From the NCBI GenBank assembly GCA_002148405.1, contig MUGG01000168.1:1-50183 (forward strand): DNA of 50,183 nucleotides, given 5' to 3'. Source of the stretch: Alkalinema sp. CACIAM 70d (lineage in GTDB: Bacteria > Cyanobacteriota > Cyanobacteriia > Leptolyngbyales > Leptolyngbyaceae). Positions 43,231-50,183 of the stretch are shown here, piece by piece (position 1 is the first letter of the stretch; each line of letters opens with the position of its first letter). Position numbers and translations under genes: made by a program. Under the pieces are notes generated by a model that made no database searches, was not told where the DNA came from, and saw nothing but the letters and a program-made list of their open reading frames with translations.

Positions 43231-43689
43231 ATGTCCTCCAGCCAGCATTCCTCTATGGGACGTCCGATCGAAATTTTACTTGTAGAAGATTCGCCCAGTG
43301 ATGCAACCCTCACAATCCGTAATTTAGAAGACAACAAATTAACCAATCGCGTCCATTGGGTAGAAGATGGAGATTCCGCGATGGCCTATCTACGTCAAGA
43401 GGGTGAATACAGCAACCGAAATCGCCCAGATATTATCTTGCTAGATTTAAACTTACCGGGCATGGATGGACGGGAAGTCTTAGAAGCCGTTAAGAGTGAT
43501 CCGCAACTCCACACGATTCCTGTTGTAATTTTGACGACATCTGACAACGAAGCCGATATTCAGGCCGCCTATCAGATGAATGCCAATTGTTACATCACAA
43601 AACCCGTTGATATTCATCAATTCATTCAAGTTATGCGTTTAATCAATGACTTTTGGTTAACGATAGTTAAGCTCCCCACTTTACAGTAA
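43231..43689 (+). CDS. Single-domain response regulator (Rcp1/CheY type)
   Basis: 152 residues: a receiver domain alone. EILLVEDSPSDATLTIRNLE has the acidic pocket (E19-D20); IILLDLNLPGMDGREVL carries phospho-acceptor D72; VILTTSDNEADI the conserved Thr; and YITKPVDIHQF the Lys. The long beta3-alpha3 side and the ERxxLREV-like spacing match cyanobacterial regulators that pair with phytochrome-type kinases (Rcp1). No output domain is present, so it acts by protein contact. It lies 62 bases after the large kinase and very likely receives its phosphate. Confidence 0.93.
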   Translation: MSSSQHSSMGRPIEILLVEDSPSDATLTIRNLEDNKLTNRVHWVEDGDSAMAYLRQEGEYSNRNRPDIILLDLNLPGMDGREVLEAVKSDPQLHTIPVVILTTSDNEADIQAAYQMNANCYITKPVDIHQFIQVMRLINDFWLTIVKLPTLQ

Positions 43690-44287
43690 CTATACCTAGT
43701 CCCAAGCCCATCGTGACTGTACCCAGAAACCCTAACTGCCAGTGCAGCCTTTCATAAGTGCAATGGCTAACGGAAAATTTGATGATAGGTAAAGGAAATT
43801 ATGGGGCACAATAGTGAATAGCTGTAATACTTAGCCTACGGCAATACTTAACCTAATTTTAATTGTTTAGGTGGATTGTTCTAAGTATATATAGCTACTA
43901 CGGTCCTGAGATCCGCACTTTGATGAGTTGCCTTAGCTGACAAGCAAATTGGATAGATTCAGTCCCAGTTTGGAACTTGTCACTCCTTCTAACTAGATTT
44001 TGCAGTCGGTTGCAAAGATCGAAGTTTTTGCCCATGAGAAATCTTGATGTATCCAATATACTGAAGGGATTCTTGATTTAAACCAGTGATAGGTGATTCC
44101 TTCATCCACATTCTGCCATTTGCAGTCTGTTACCTCCCATTTTGAGAATGAGGAGGGGGATCGTCGGTCTCATCTAACATCAATTATCTTGATCTCTTAA
44201 TCAATCTGCCCTGTTGATACAAGGATGCAAAGGTTAAGGAGTTTATACCACTCTTTTGAGTGACAAATTATTGGTTTAGACCCTGTA
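43690..44287. other. 598-base intergenic region
   Basis: No open frame with protein character. The region is AT-rich, with an imperfect repeat AATACTTAGCCTA / AATACTTAACCTA around 43830-43855 and a stretch AGTATATATAGCTACTA near 43885 that could hold promoter elements. The REC-kinase gene at 44288 therefore probably has its own promoter. I see no tRNA and no convincing terminator hairpin after the response regulator. Confidence 0.5.
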
Positions 44288-45496
44288 ATGATACAACCAC
44301 GCTCTATCAATATCTTGCTCGTTGAAGATAATCCAGCAGATGCTAGCCTTTTCCGCCGCGTATTTTGGAGGTTAGAGCAAGACACCTGGAAACTTGTTGA
44401 AGTCCAAACCCTAGACGATGCGATCGCGACCTACAACAACTACTGGAGTCTATCCCAAGAGCAACAAACGTTTGATGTGGTGTTGTTAGATTTAGGGCTG
44501 CCGGATGCCACTGGGTTAGACACCCTCAAGCGATTTCGAGCCGCGCTGCCCAATGCCGTAGTGATTGTTTTAACGGGACTCGACGATGAAAATCTTGCCT
44601 TACAAGCCGTGGGCGAAGGGGCACAGGATTATTTAGTCAAAGATCAGGTCACAACACAGTGGTTATTACGAACCATTCGGTTCGCGATCGAGCGTCAGAA
44701 CCTGTTCAATCAATTAAAATACAGCGAAGAATGTGCTCGCAGCGCCCTAGAACGTGAACAAGAGTTAAATCATCTTAAATCAAGTTTTGTGGCTATGGTG
44801 TCCCATGAGTTTCGCAATCCTTTAGGAATCGTTCGAAACGGGATGGAAATTGTTAGACAACTGTTGCCAGAAGCTTTAGAACCCAACGTAGAGAAATGGT
44901 TTAACCAAATTGAATCTGCAACCGATCAACTCGTTTATTTGGTGAACGATGTTCTGCTATTAAGCCAAATGCAGGCCACCAACTTACGATGTACTCCGAT
45001 CGCCCTAGACCTAGAAGATTTTTGTAGCGAAATTATCGAAACGACTTCCCACAGCTTAGACGATCGGCTCCACTCTATCTGGTTTGACAAAGTAGGGGAT
45101 TCAGTCACTGTCTCTACAGACGCCAATTTACTTTGGCATATCTGTACAAATCTTTTATCTAACGCAATTAAATATTCCCCCCAGGGAGGAGTCATTCAAT
45201 TTGGCTTGATCTACCAAAAAGAGCACGTCATCCTTCGAGTACAAGATCCAGGTATTGGAATTTCCGAAGAAACTCAACGTCATCTCTTTGAAAGCTTCTA
45301 TCGTGGCAGCAATGCTAAGGGAATTGCGGGCACAGGACTGGGACTTGTCATTGTTAAGCGCTGTGTAGATGTGCTTCAGGGAGAGATTCAGATCACCAGT
45401 CAACTGAATGTTGGCACAACTGTTACCGTCACTCTGCCCTTAACCTGTCAGCCAGCCCCAGCCCCCGAACGTAGTAAATTAAATGGGGTTTCATGA
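44288..45496 (+). CDS. Receiver-histidine kinase hybrid (REC-HisKA-HATPase)
   Basis: 402 residues. N-terminal receiver with INILLVEDNPADASLF and phospho-acceptor D68 in VVLLDLGLPDATG, then LTGLDDE and YLVKDQV. A short helical linker leads to HisKA with MVSHEFRNPLGIVRNGM (H173), and the ATPase domain with NLLSNAIKYSPQGG, VQDPGIGISEE, FESFYRGSNAKG and GTGLGLVIVKRCVD. The order, receiver before kinase, is typical of phosphorelay proteins controlled by an upstream kinase. The large PAS kinase and the Rcp1-type regulator just upstream are candidates, though the 598-base gap means it may be regulated separately. It ends with a Pro-rich tail. Confidence 0.92.
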   Translation: MIQPRSINILLVEDNPADASLFRRVFWRLEQDTWKLVEVQTLDDAIATYNNYWSLSQEQQTFDVVLLDLGLPDATGLDTLKRFRAALPNAVVIVLTGLDDENLALQAVGEGAQDYLVKDQVTTQWLLRTIRFAIERQNLFNQLKYSEECARSALEREQELNHLKSSFVAMVSHEFRNPLGIVRNGMEIVRQLLPEALEPNVEKWFNQIESATDQLVYLVNDVLLLSQMQATNLRCTPIALDLEDFCSEIIETTSHSLDDRLHSIWFDKVGDSVTVSTDANLLWHICTNLLSNAIKYSPQGGVIQFGLIYQKEHVILRVQDPGIGISEETQRHLFESFYRGSNAKGIAGTGLGLVIVKRCVDVLQGEIQITSQLNVGTTVTVTLPLTCQPAPAPERSKLNGVS

Positions 45497-45592
45497 AGTC
45501 TCGTGAAGTGGAGAGAGCGGGAAGTGGAAAGCCATTTTAGATCACGCCTCGGACTGACCACACCTACTTTACCTTCTCCCCCCATCGGCTCC

Positions 45593-46717
45593 CTAGGTCA
45601 TCTCATCAGAACTTGCGCTAGCTTCCGTAGGCACCCGCTCACCTCCGAGTGCTTTGAGCAGACGATCGCAATCTAGATGCATCGCAGCCATTTCGTAGAC
45701 ACATTCCACCTTAATCGGCTCATGCAACCGTACCTGCCCAAAGGCATGATCGATAATTTCTACGGTCGTTAAGGTATCTAAGTCCACTGAGAGAATGGGA
45801 ATCTCCATTTCCTCCGCCCGAGCCAAAATTGTCTTAGTGGGTGCAATATGTCCCGTTAGAATCAGACATTGGGTTGAGGTTTCCAACGCAGCCAGTTGGA
45901 GATCTGTACGATCACCGCCGGTGACCACCGCCATATTGTGGCCTTGGCGAAAATACTTCAACGCAGAGTTCACGTTCATGGCTCCGATCGTCAAGCTTTC
46001 CACCAACAGATCTAACCGATCGGCACGACATAGGACTTCTGCTTTGAGCTGGTGCACTAACTCCGCCACACTTACACTCCGCAACAAAGTACTACTCGGC
46101 AGCACCCCAAAGACTGCAATACCTTGCTCCTCCAAGAAGGAACGCATCTGTTGGGTAGCGGTGGCCCAATGTTTACTAGGAACGTCATTGATCACAACGC
46201 CCAACAGCCGATCGCCCAGTCGCTCCTTTGCGGCCAATAAGCTATCTAAAAGCAATATAGAGTGGTATCGGGCTACCAAAAGAATCATGCCGCCTACTGC
46301 ATCCGCCATTTGCCCCAAGGACAAGTCGAACAAGCGACCCTCATCCAATGTCCCTGGGCCTTCTAGAATCACCAGATCACCTTGCTGAGCGATAGCCTGC
46401 TGCTGCAACTGAGCCAGGTAGGTAGGATATTCAGTGGAACCCAGACGGTTAGCAATCCGCTCTGCACTGAGATTCAGCACCGTTGGCTGCACGCGATCGC
46501 CACTTAATTTCAGAGTTTCTGGAATAAAGGGAACATCTTCATCTTCATTTTCACTATTCCCAATATCTCCGCTCAGAGGCTTGCCATAGGCAATATCTAG
46601 CCCTTGGGCCTGTAATTGATGGGCTAACCCTAAAATGACAGCCGATTTACCACTGTAGGCTTCCAGAGAACCCACAACTAGATATTTTACGGACTTCGCC
46701 CCGTCCTCGCTTCCCAT
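45593..46717 (-). CDS. Phosphotransacetylase/BioD-like P-loop protein with DRTGG domain
   Basis: 374 residues. The N-terminal half is a dethiobiotin-synthetase-like P-loop domain: YLVVGSLEAYSGKSAVILGL (the P-loop lysine in SGKS), DIAYGKPLSGD, and LVILEGPGTLDEG. The C-terminal half (about 215-330) is a DRTGG-type regulatory domain with IGAMNVNSALKYF and VTGGDRTDLQLAALE, found also in the N-part of long phosphotransacetylases. It lacks the acetyltransferase domain, so annotation as Pta is misleading. The gene sits downstream of ebsA in the same orientation, with a terminator between, a pairing I recall from other cyanobacteria. Function unknown; a regulatory or ligase-like role is possible. Confidence 0.8.
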   Translation of the reverse strand: MGSEDGAKSVKYLVVGSLEAYSGKSAVILGLAHQLQAQGLDIAYGKPLSGDIGNSENEDEDVPFIPETLKLSGDRVQPTVLNLSAERIANRLGSTEYPTYLAQLQQQAIAQQGDLVILEGPGTLDEGRLFDLSLGQMADAVGGMILLVARYHSILLLDSLLAAKERLGDRLLGVVINDVPSKHWATATQQMRSFLEEQGIAVFGVLPSSTLLRSVSVAELVHQLKAEVLCRADRLDLLVESLTIGAMNVNSALKYFRQGHNMAVVTGGDRTDLQLAALETSTQCLILTGHIAPTKTILARAEEMEIPILSVDLDTLTTVEIIDHAFGQVRLHEPIKVECVYEMAAMHLDCDRLLKALGGERVPTEASASSDEMT

Positions 46718-46806
46718 GCAGATTCCGATCCTATGCGTCTAAGCTATGCATTTTAAGTAGTATAGAGGACGATGATTCCCTTCGGGTTGACCCAAAACTA
46801 GGGAAC

Positions 46807-46835
46807 TAAAAAAGGGCAGTGATTACCCTCTGCCC
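46807..46835 (-). terminator. Intrinsic terminator after ebsA
   Basis: On the minus strand a 6-base GC-rich stem, GGGCAG/CTGCCC, with a 10-base loop is followed by a run of T (A run at 46807-46813 on the plus strand). It lies 57 bases after the ebsA stop and before the DRTGG gene, so the latter probably has its own promoter or depends on readthrough. Confidence 0.75.
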
Positions 46836-46891
46836 CACTAATAAACTGTTCTAAAATTAAATCTTCACAGCATCTTCATAGCTAGTCTTCA

Positions 46892-47269
46892 CTAGTCTTC
46901 GATCCGCAGAAGCTTGCGATAGAATCCTTGGGAAAAATCTGCAAGACGACTCCGTTTGAAGTTCATGATGACTTCAATCAAGAAGTCAACAAACTCAAAA
47001 TTAGCCATCATCACTTCGTAGCTCAATTCTGCGTTGCCATCAAACTGGATACGACAGCGACAGAGATCGGCAGGCAAAGACGAGACATTCCAAGTTGCGA
47101 TAAACGGAATGCTATCAGCCCCTTCGATATTCCGCTGACCTTCCAAACTGCCTCGTTGGTATAAGCTAATTGCAAAAGGCAGCACTTGCTTTTTGCTGGT
47201 TTGGGGATAGTAGGGAACATACACCCCACATTGAGGAGCTGGCGCTGGTTGAAGTTTCTCGATGGACAT
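46892..47269 (-). CDS. ebsA: EbsA, type IV pilus biogenesis / biofilm self-suppression protein
   Basis: 125 residues from the ATG at 47269 (MSIEKLQPAPAPQCGVYVPY); a TTG at 47299 would add ten. Conserved EbsA strings: LPFAISLYQRGSLEGQRNIE, IPFIATWNVSSLPADL, RCRIQFDGNAELSYEVMMAN and FSQGFYRKLLRI. In Synechococcus elongatus EbsA is required for type IV pilus assembly, interacts with the pilus ATPase machinery and affects biofilm suppression and DNA competence. No membrane segment or signal peptide; it is cytosolic. Length and sequence pattern fit the family well. Confidence 0.85.
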   Translation of the reverse strand: MSIEKLQPAPAPQCGVYVPYYPQTSKKQVLPFAISLYQRGSLEGQRNIEGADSIPFIATWNVSSLPADLCRCRIQFDGNAELSYEVMMANFEFVDFLIEVIMNFKRSRLADFSQGFYRKLLRIED

Positions 47270-47657
47270 GGATCTATGTGATTCAGGCGATGAACTCAAG
47301 CGTAACGCAGGATAGATGAAGGGAAAATAAATTTTGAAAAAAGATTAAATTTCCCTCAAACCTATCTGAATTTAATTCACCTTATTTTGCCCAGGCTACT
47401 GCAACTGATACCTTTTTCCCCAGATTTTTTGACCATGGGAATGATATGGGGATGATATTGAGGAGCAAATCTCAGCCAATGGGCATAGAATCCTGGTTTT
47501 TCGGGTTGATCACTGTTGTTTCGAGTTAATCAATCGGTTATCCACTTTTTGCCAATCAGCATGCAACTCGTTAATCTTAGTGAATTTGTCAGAGACTCTA
47601 TTAGAGATTCTCAAGCAATGGCTTGATCGAGGTAATCATCAGGATCCCTAACAGAAC
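47270..47657. other. 388-base intergenic region
   Basis: Contains the ebsA promoter region (minus strand) and the space after the GTPase gene. There is an imperfect repeat ATGGGAATGATAT / ATGGGGATGATAT around 47435-47458. No gene with coding character was seen. Confidence 0.45.
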
Positions 47658-49592
47658 TTAGCGATCGAGAAATTGCGTAAAGCGATCGCCTAATTTTTCC
47701 ACGGGAAGCGTTCCTGTCCAATATTCCACAACGGTATGCCCAAAGGCCCAAGCGTTGCGATCGGGGGTACCTGCGGGATTCGTCAGCACTGGCCATAGGG
47801 CTAACAGATCAAACGCGGGAGATTGGGCACGATCGGCCAACAGATTATATAGTTCGTAGGCCATTTGCAATTTGCCAATCACCAACGGCAATTGCTCCAC
47901 TGGAATTTTTTCAGCGAGCAGAATCGCAAGGGCTGGCGATCCGGTCGTCAGGGTGGAGAGAAAATTGAGCACGGGACTTTTCAGGAAGGCCGCCAAGCCC
48001 TGGGTAGTAGTCATTTGGAAGCTGTACTGGTCAATGATTTTGGCAGCAGCAAGGCTGCGACTGTCGAGGTCCTTGAGAAAGCGAGCGAGGCGCAGTTGTT
48101 TAGCAGGATCCAGAACTTGGACAATTGCTTGGGACAGATCCGCAAGCCCCCAGGCAGGGCGATCGACCCCAGGATCAACGCTTTGGGTCACTAGGGGAAA
48201 AATATCTTGCAGGAGGGGCAAGGTTTCGCGACGGTAGGCGATCGCGTCTCGGATCGCGATTTCCTTAGGTTGGGTGCCCGTGCGCCAGTTATAGGACGGT
48301 TGCCACTCCCGCAGAGGCCGTAGGCGATCGACCTGAGTCATGACGCCAAATAGGGGGAGATCCGGCGCAATGGTTTGCAGATCCCGCAGAAAGTCCAAAT
48401 CCATCTGCAAGGCCGGATCCAAGGCTGGCATAACCAGGAGAAGTACATCACAATCCTGGGCGTGATCAAGCACCTGATCCCGCAGATCCGATCGCTGCAC
48501 CTGTTCATAGCCTGGAGTGTCCCATAGGGTGAGCGTTTCCCCTGTAGGCGCTTGCCAGCGGTAGTCGCGAATCGTATCCGTACTGGGCAGGGCATCCACC
48601 TCCGCTTGGGGTGCAACAAACAGGGTGTTAATTAAGCTGCTTTTGCCTGCTCCCGTGCGTCCCACCAGCAACAGGTTGACAGGCTGTTGGGCAACGATTT
48701 CCGGGGGGGTGGCTTGAGTCAGGATTTCCTTTAAGGTACGGGTTTCTGCTTTGGGGAGGGCAGGTTGGGGAACGGTAGCAAGGGTCGGAATTGCTGTATC
48801 ACCAGGTTGACTAATTGGTTGGCCACTGTAAAGGGCGATTGCTTGCTGGGCTAAGTTACGCAGCGCGGCTTCTCGCAGCAGTTGGCTGAGATTACCAATT
48901 AACTCCTGGCTAGCGCGGTTATTCGTGCCCTGGGTGAGGGTGCGGGCCGCAGCCGTCGCAGGATTGAGGATCCATTGTGCCCACTGCCACAACTGCCAGA
49001 CCTTGCGAGCGGAAGGGGCCAACTTTTGGTAAATTTCGTAGGCTTCGTAAGCTTGCCCGATCGTCAATTGATTTAGAACAGGGGAGAGCTTTTGCATCCA
49101 TTGATCTAGGTCATCCACAGTTCCCCGCAGCAACATATAAGCCTGGGGCACGTAAATATTCAGCAAAGGCTGCTTGGCTTGGGGAGCATAGAGATGGGAG
49201 ATCGCGCTAATTAGACTAAGACAGCGTTCCCAAAACAGATTCCAGTCCTGCCAAACCGGAGGATCAGTCTGAGATTCTTCTAAAATTCGCCGTAATTCAG
49301 CGTCTACTTGGGTGGCGATCGTGTTTTCGGAGTTAGCAACCGAGGGGTTATCAGTCACAGGGGGTAACTGACTCGACAGTTCTGCGATCGCTTCTTCTAC
49401 CTGGGTTAGTGCGGGTTTTGTCCACTTCACCAGCAGCCAGCGCCAGCCAACGAAGAGAAGGCCGATAATCGCCCAGATCCAACTGAGGCCCCAAGCATGG
49501 ATTTGGCTTCCTGCGGCAATCAGCAGAAAGGTCACAACAAGGGCGATCGGCGCAGCGAGAACCGCCCACTGCCAAGTTTGTAAACGAACCAT
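47658..49592 (-). CDS. Membrane-associated dynamin/Era-like GTPase family protein
   Basis: About 644 residues from the ATG at 49592; a TTG at 49598 adds two. N-terminal membrane hairpin: WAVLAAPIALVVTFLLIAAG, then SWIWAIIGLLFVGWRWLLV. A helical region (60-285) follows, then the GTPase domain: G1 LLVGRTGAGKSSLIN at about 308-322, G3 LTLWDTPGYEQV at about 355-366, G4 GVMTQVDRLRP. The C-terminal part (about 500-640) is helical with a hydrophobic ILNFLSTLTTGSPALAILLAEK-like segment. Related cyanobacterial proteins are annotated as GTPases of unknown function (some with DUF697); a role in membrane remodelling or stress is inference. It is not obviously in an operon. Confidence 0.85.
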   Translation of the reverse strand: MVRLQTWQWAVLAAPIALVVTFLLIAAGSQIHAWGLSWIWAIIGLLFVGWRWLLVKWTKPALTQVEEAIAELSSQLPPVTDNPSVANSENTIATQVDAELRRILEESQTDPPVWQDWNLFWERCLSLISAISHLYAPQAKQPLLNIYVPQAYMLLRGTVDDLDQWMQKLSPVLNQLTIGQAYEAYEIYQKLAPSARKVWQLWQWAQWILNPATAAARTLTQGTNNRASQELIGNLSQLLREAALRNLAQQAIALYSGQPISQPGDTAIPTLATVPQPALPKAETRTLKEILTQATPPEIVAQQPVNLLLVGRTGAGKSSLINTLFVAPQAEVDALPSTDTIRDYRWQAPTGETLTLWDTPGYEQVQRSDLRDQVLDHAQDCDVLLLVMPALDPALQMDLDFLRDLQTIAPDLPLFGVMTQVDRLRPLREWQPSYNWRTGTQPKEIAIRDAIAYRRETLPLLQDIFPLVTQSVDPGVDRPAWGLADLSQAIVQVLDPAKQLRLARFLKDLDSRSLAAAKIIDQYSFQMTTTQGLAAFLKSPVLNFLSTLTTGSPALAILLAEKIPVEQLPLVIGKLQMAYELYNLLADRAQSPAFDLLALWPVLTNPAGTPDRNAWAFGHTVVEYWTGTLPVEKLGDRFTQFLDR

Positions 49593-49807
49593 AGACAAAG
49601 CTCAGAAGAAAAGGTCAATCAGCAGATCGCTGGGCAAGTCCATTAGAAGCACCCATTCAATCCAATCAGCCCTGGGGCCTGTCTTTCAGTCTAATCAAGG
49701 AACTTAAATCCCGCTCAAATAGACGCTGGATTACTTACTCCTACTCGATTACAAGCACTTTTACCCATCACTGAGGCAAGGGAGCCCGCTACGAGATAAC
49801 AAACATC

Positions 49808-49850
49808 TTTACAAATCGAAATAAGTTTATTAAGATAAGTTAAGAATATG
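49808..49850 (+). promoter_or_regulatory. Putative hli promoter region with HLR1-like half-site
   Basis: TTTACAAA at 49808-49815 matches one half of the HLR1 element bound by RpaB upstream of high-light genes; the second half, expected two bases later, is poor (GAAATAAG). An AT-rich stretch to 49850 (TAAGATAAGTTAAGAATAT) may contain the -10. Start codon at 49884 with AGGGA ribosome site. Confidence 0.3.
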
Positions 49851-49883
49851 AAGCACTTCGAAAACAAATCTTGAGGGAACCCC

Positions 49884-50099
49884 ATGAGAAGCGGTGAAAT
49901 TATTGATGATCAAGGCAAAATGAACAACTTCGCGATCGAGCCGAAGATGTCCTACGTTGAGAACGGGAAGTCTCAGTTCGGTTTCAATCCCTATGCTGAG
50001 AAGCTGAATGGTCGGCTGGCGATGATTGGTTTCGTTTCTGCAATTGTCCTAGAAATCGTCACGGGGCATGGTGTTGTTGGCTTTTTGACTGGACTGTAA
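49884..50099 (+). CDS. hli: High-light-inducible protein (Hlip/Scp), one-helix chlorophyll-binding
   Basis: 71 residues. The ELIP/Hlip core FNPYAEKLNGRLAMIGFVSA carries the E-x-x-N-G-R-x-A-M chlorophyll-binding motif in a single membrane helix, followed by VLEIVTGHGVVGFLTGL. The soluble N-terminus is about 30 residues, long for an Hlip but within range. Hlips bind chlorophyll and carotenoid, quench excess energy and protect photosystem II assembly; they are induced by strong light through RpaB. This gene alone shows the organism is oxygenic and photosynthetic. Confidence 0.95.
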   Translation: MRSGEIIDDQGKMNNFAIEPKMSYVENGKSQFGFNPYAEKLNGRLAMIGFVSAIVLEIVTGHGVVGFLTGL

Positions 50100-50183
50100 T
50101 TAGGTTGATAGTTGATTCAGTTCATACTTGTATTGATCGCACATCACTACGTGGTGCAATAAATCAGTAGTGGAATAAACAAC

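Noticed and set aside
45593..46717. Phosphate acetyltransferase (Pta)
   Set aside because: Only the BioD-like P-loop and DRTGG parts are present; the acetyltransferase catalytic domain is absent.

Overview
The window is cyanobacterial chromosomal DNA. Copies of the HIP1 octamer GCGATCGC and its GATCG-rich variants are scattered through most genes. There is a high-light-inducible chlorophyll-binding protein (right edge), the type IV pilus factor EbsA, an orphan xisI, a PEP-CTERM-type surface protein and a large GAF/PAS phototaxis-style kinase cluster. I cannot name the genus. There are no rRNA genes, CRISPR arrays, transposases or integrases that I could support.

Layout. 1-2.5 kb: the N-terminal 577 codons of an MmeI-like fused restriction-methyltransferase (cut by the left edge), xisI with a decayed partner, and tRNA-Thr(UGU). 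2.6-9.4 kb: clpB, two secreted proteins with low-complexity segments (one Ser/Thr-rich with a PEP-CTERM-like end, one Asp/Arg-rich), each followed by a clear intrinsic terminator, and a small membrane-anchored protein. 9.5-12.7 kb: a NurA-family nuclease, a membrane pentapeptide-repeat protein and a small conserved hypothetical. 12.8-33.5 kb: a defence island (below). 33.6-37.5 kb: a SelD-type FAD oxidoreductase, a small unknown, an RsmB/NOP2-type RNA methyltransferase, a ferredoxin-MBL fusion. 37.7-45.5 kb: a 1804-residue GAF2-PAS9 histidine kinase, a CheY/Rcp1-type regulator and a REC-histidine kinase. 45.6-50.1 kb: a BioD/Pta-like DRTGG protein, ebsA, a membrane GTPase and the hli gene.

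The defence island is the main item. A divergent phosphorothioation-associated methyltransferase-like protein sits at its left end. Then, all rightward: DUF4007-A, a 1175-residue BrxC/PglY-like ATPase, Uma2, a PAPS-reductase/DndC-like sulfur-transfer enzyme, DUF4007-B, a 150-residue unknown, an 1814-residue BrxC/PglY-like ATPase with a long coiled-coil tail, a PglZ phosphatase-superfamily protein, a short BrxL AAA+ protein and a cysteine desulfurase. The last six overlap or nearly touch and look like one transcript. The content combines the parts of Ssp-type DNA phosphorothioation (cysteine desulfurase, DUF4007, ATPase, PP-loop enzyme) with those of type 4 BREX (PAPS reductase, BrxC, PglZ, BrxL), without the PglX adenine methyltransferase and without DndD/DndE. 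The two ATPases resemble each other, as do the two DUF4007 proteins, so the system carries a duplicated DUF4007+ATPase pair. My reading is a sulfur-based self-marking system joined to a BREX-like exclusion module; this is inferred from families and gene order, not shown by the sequence alone.
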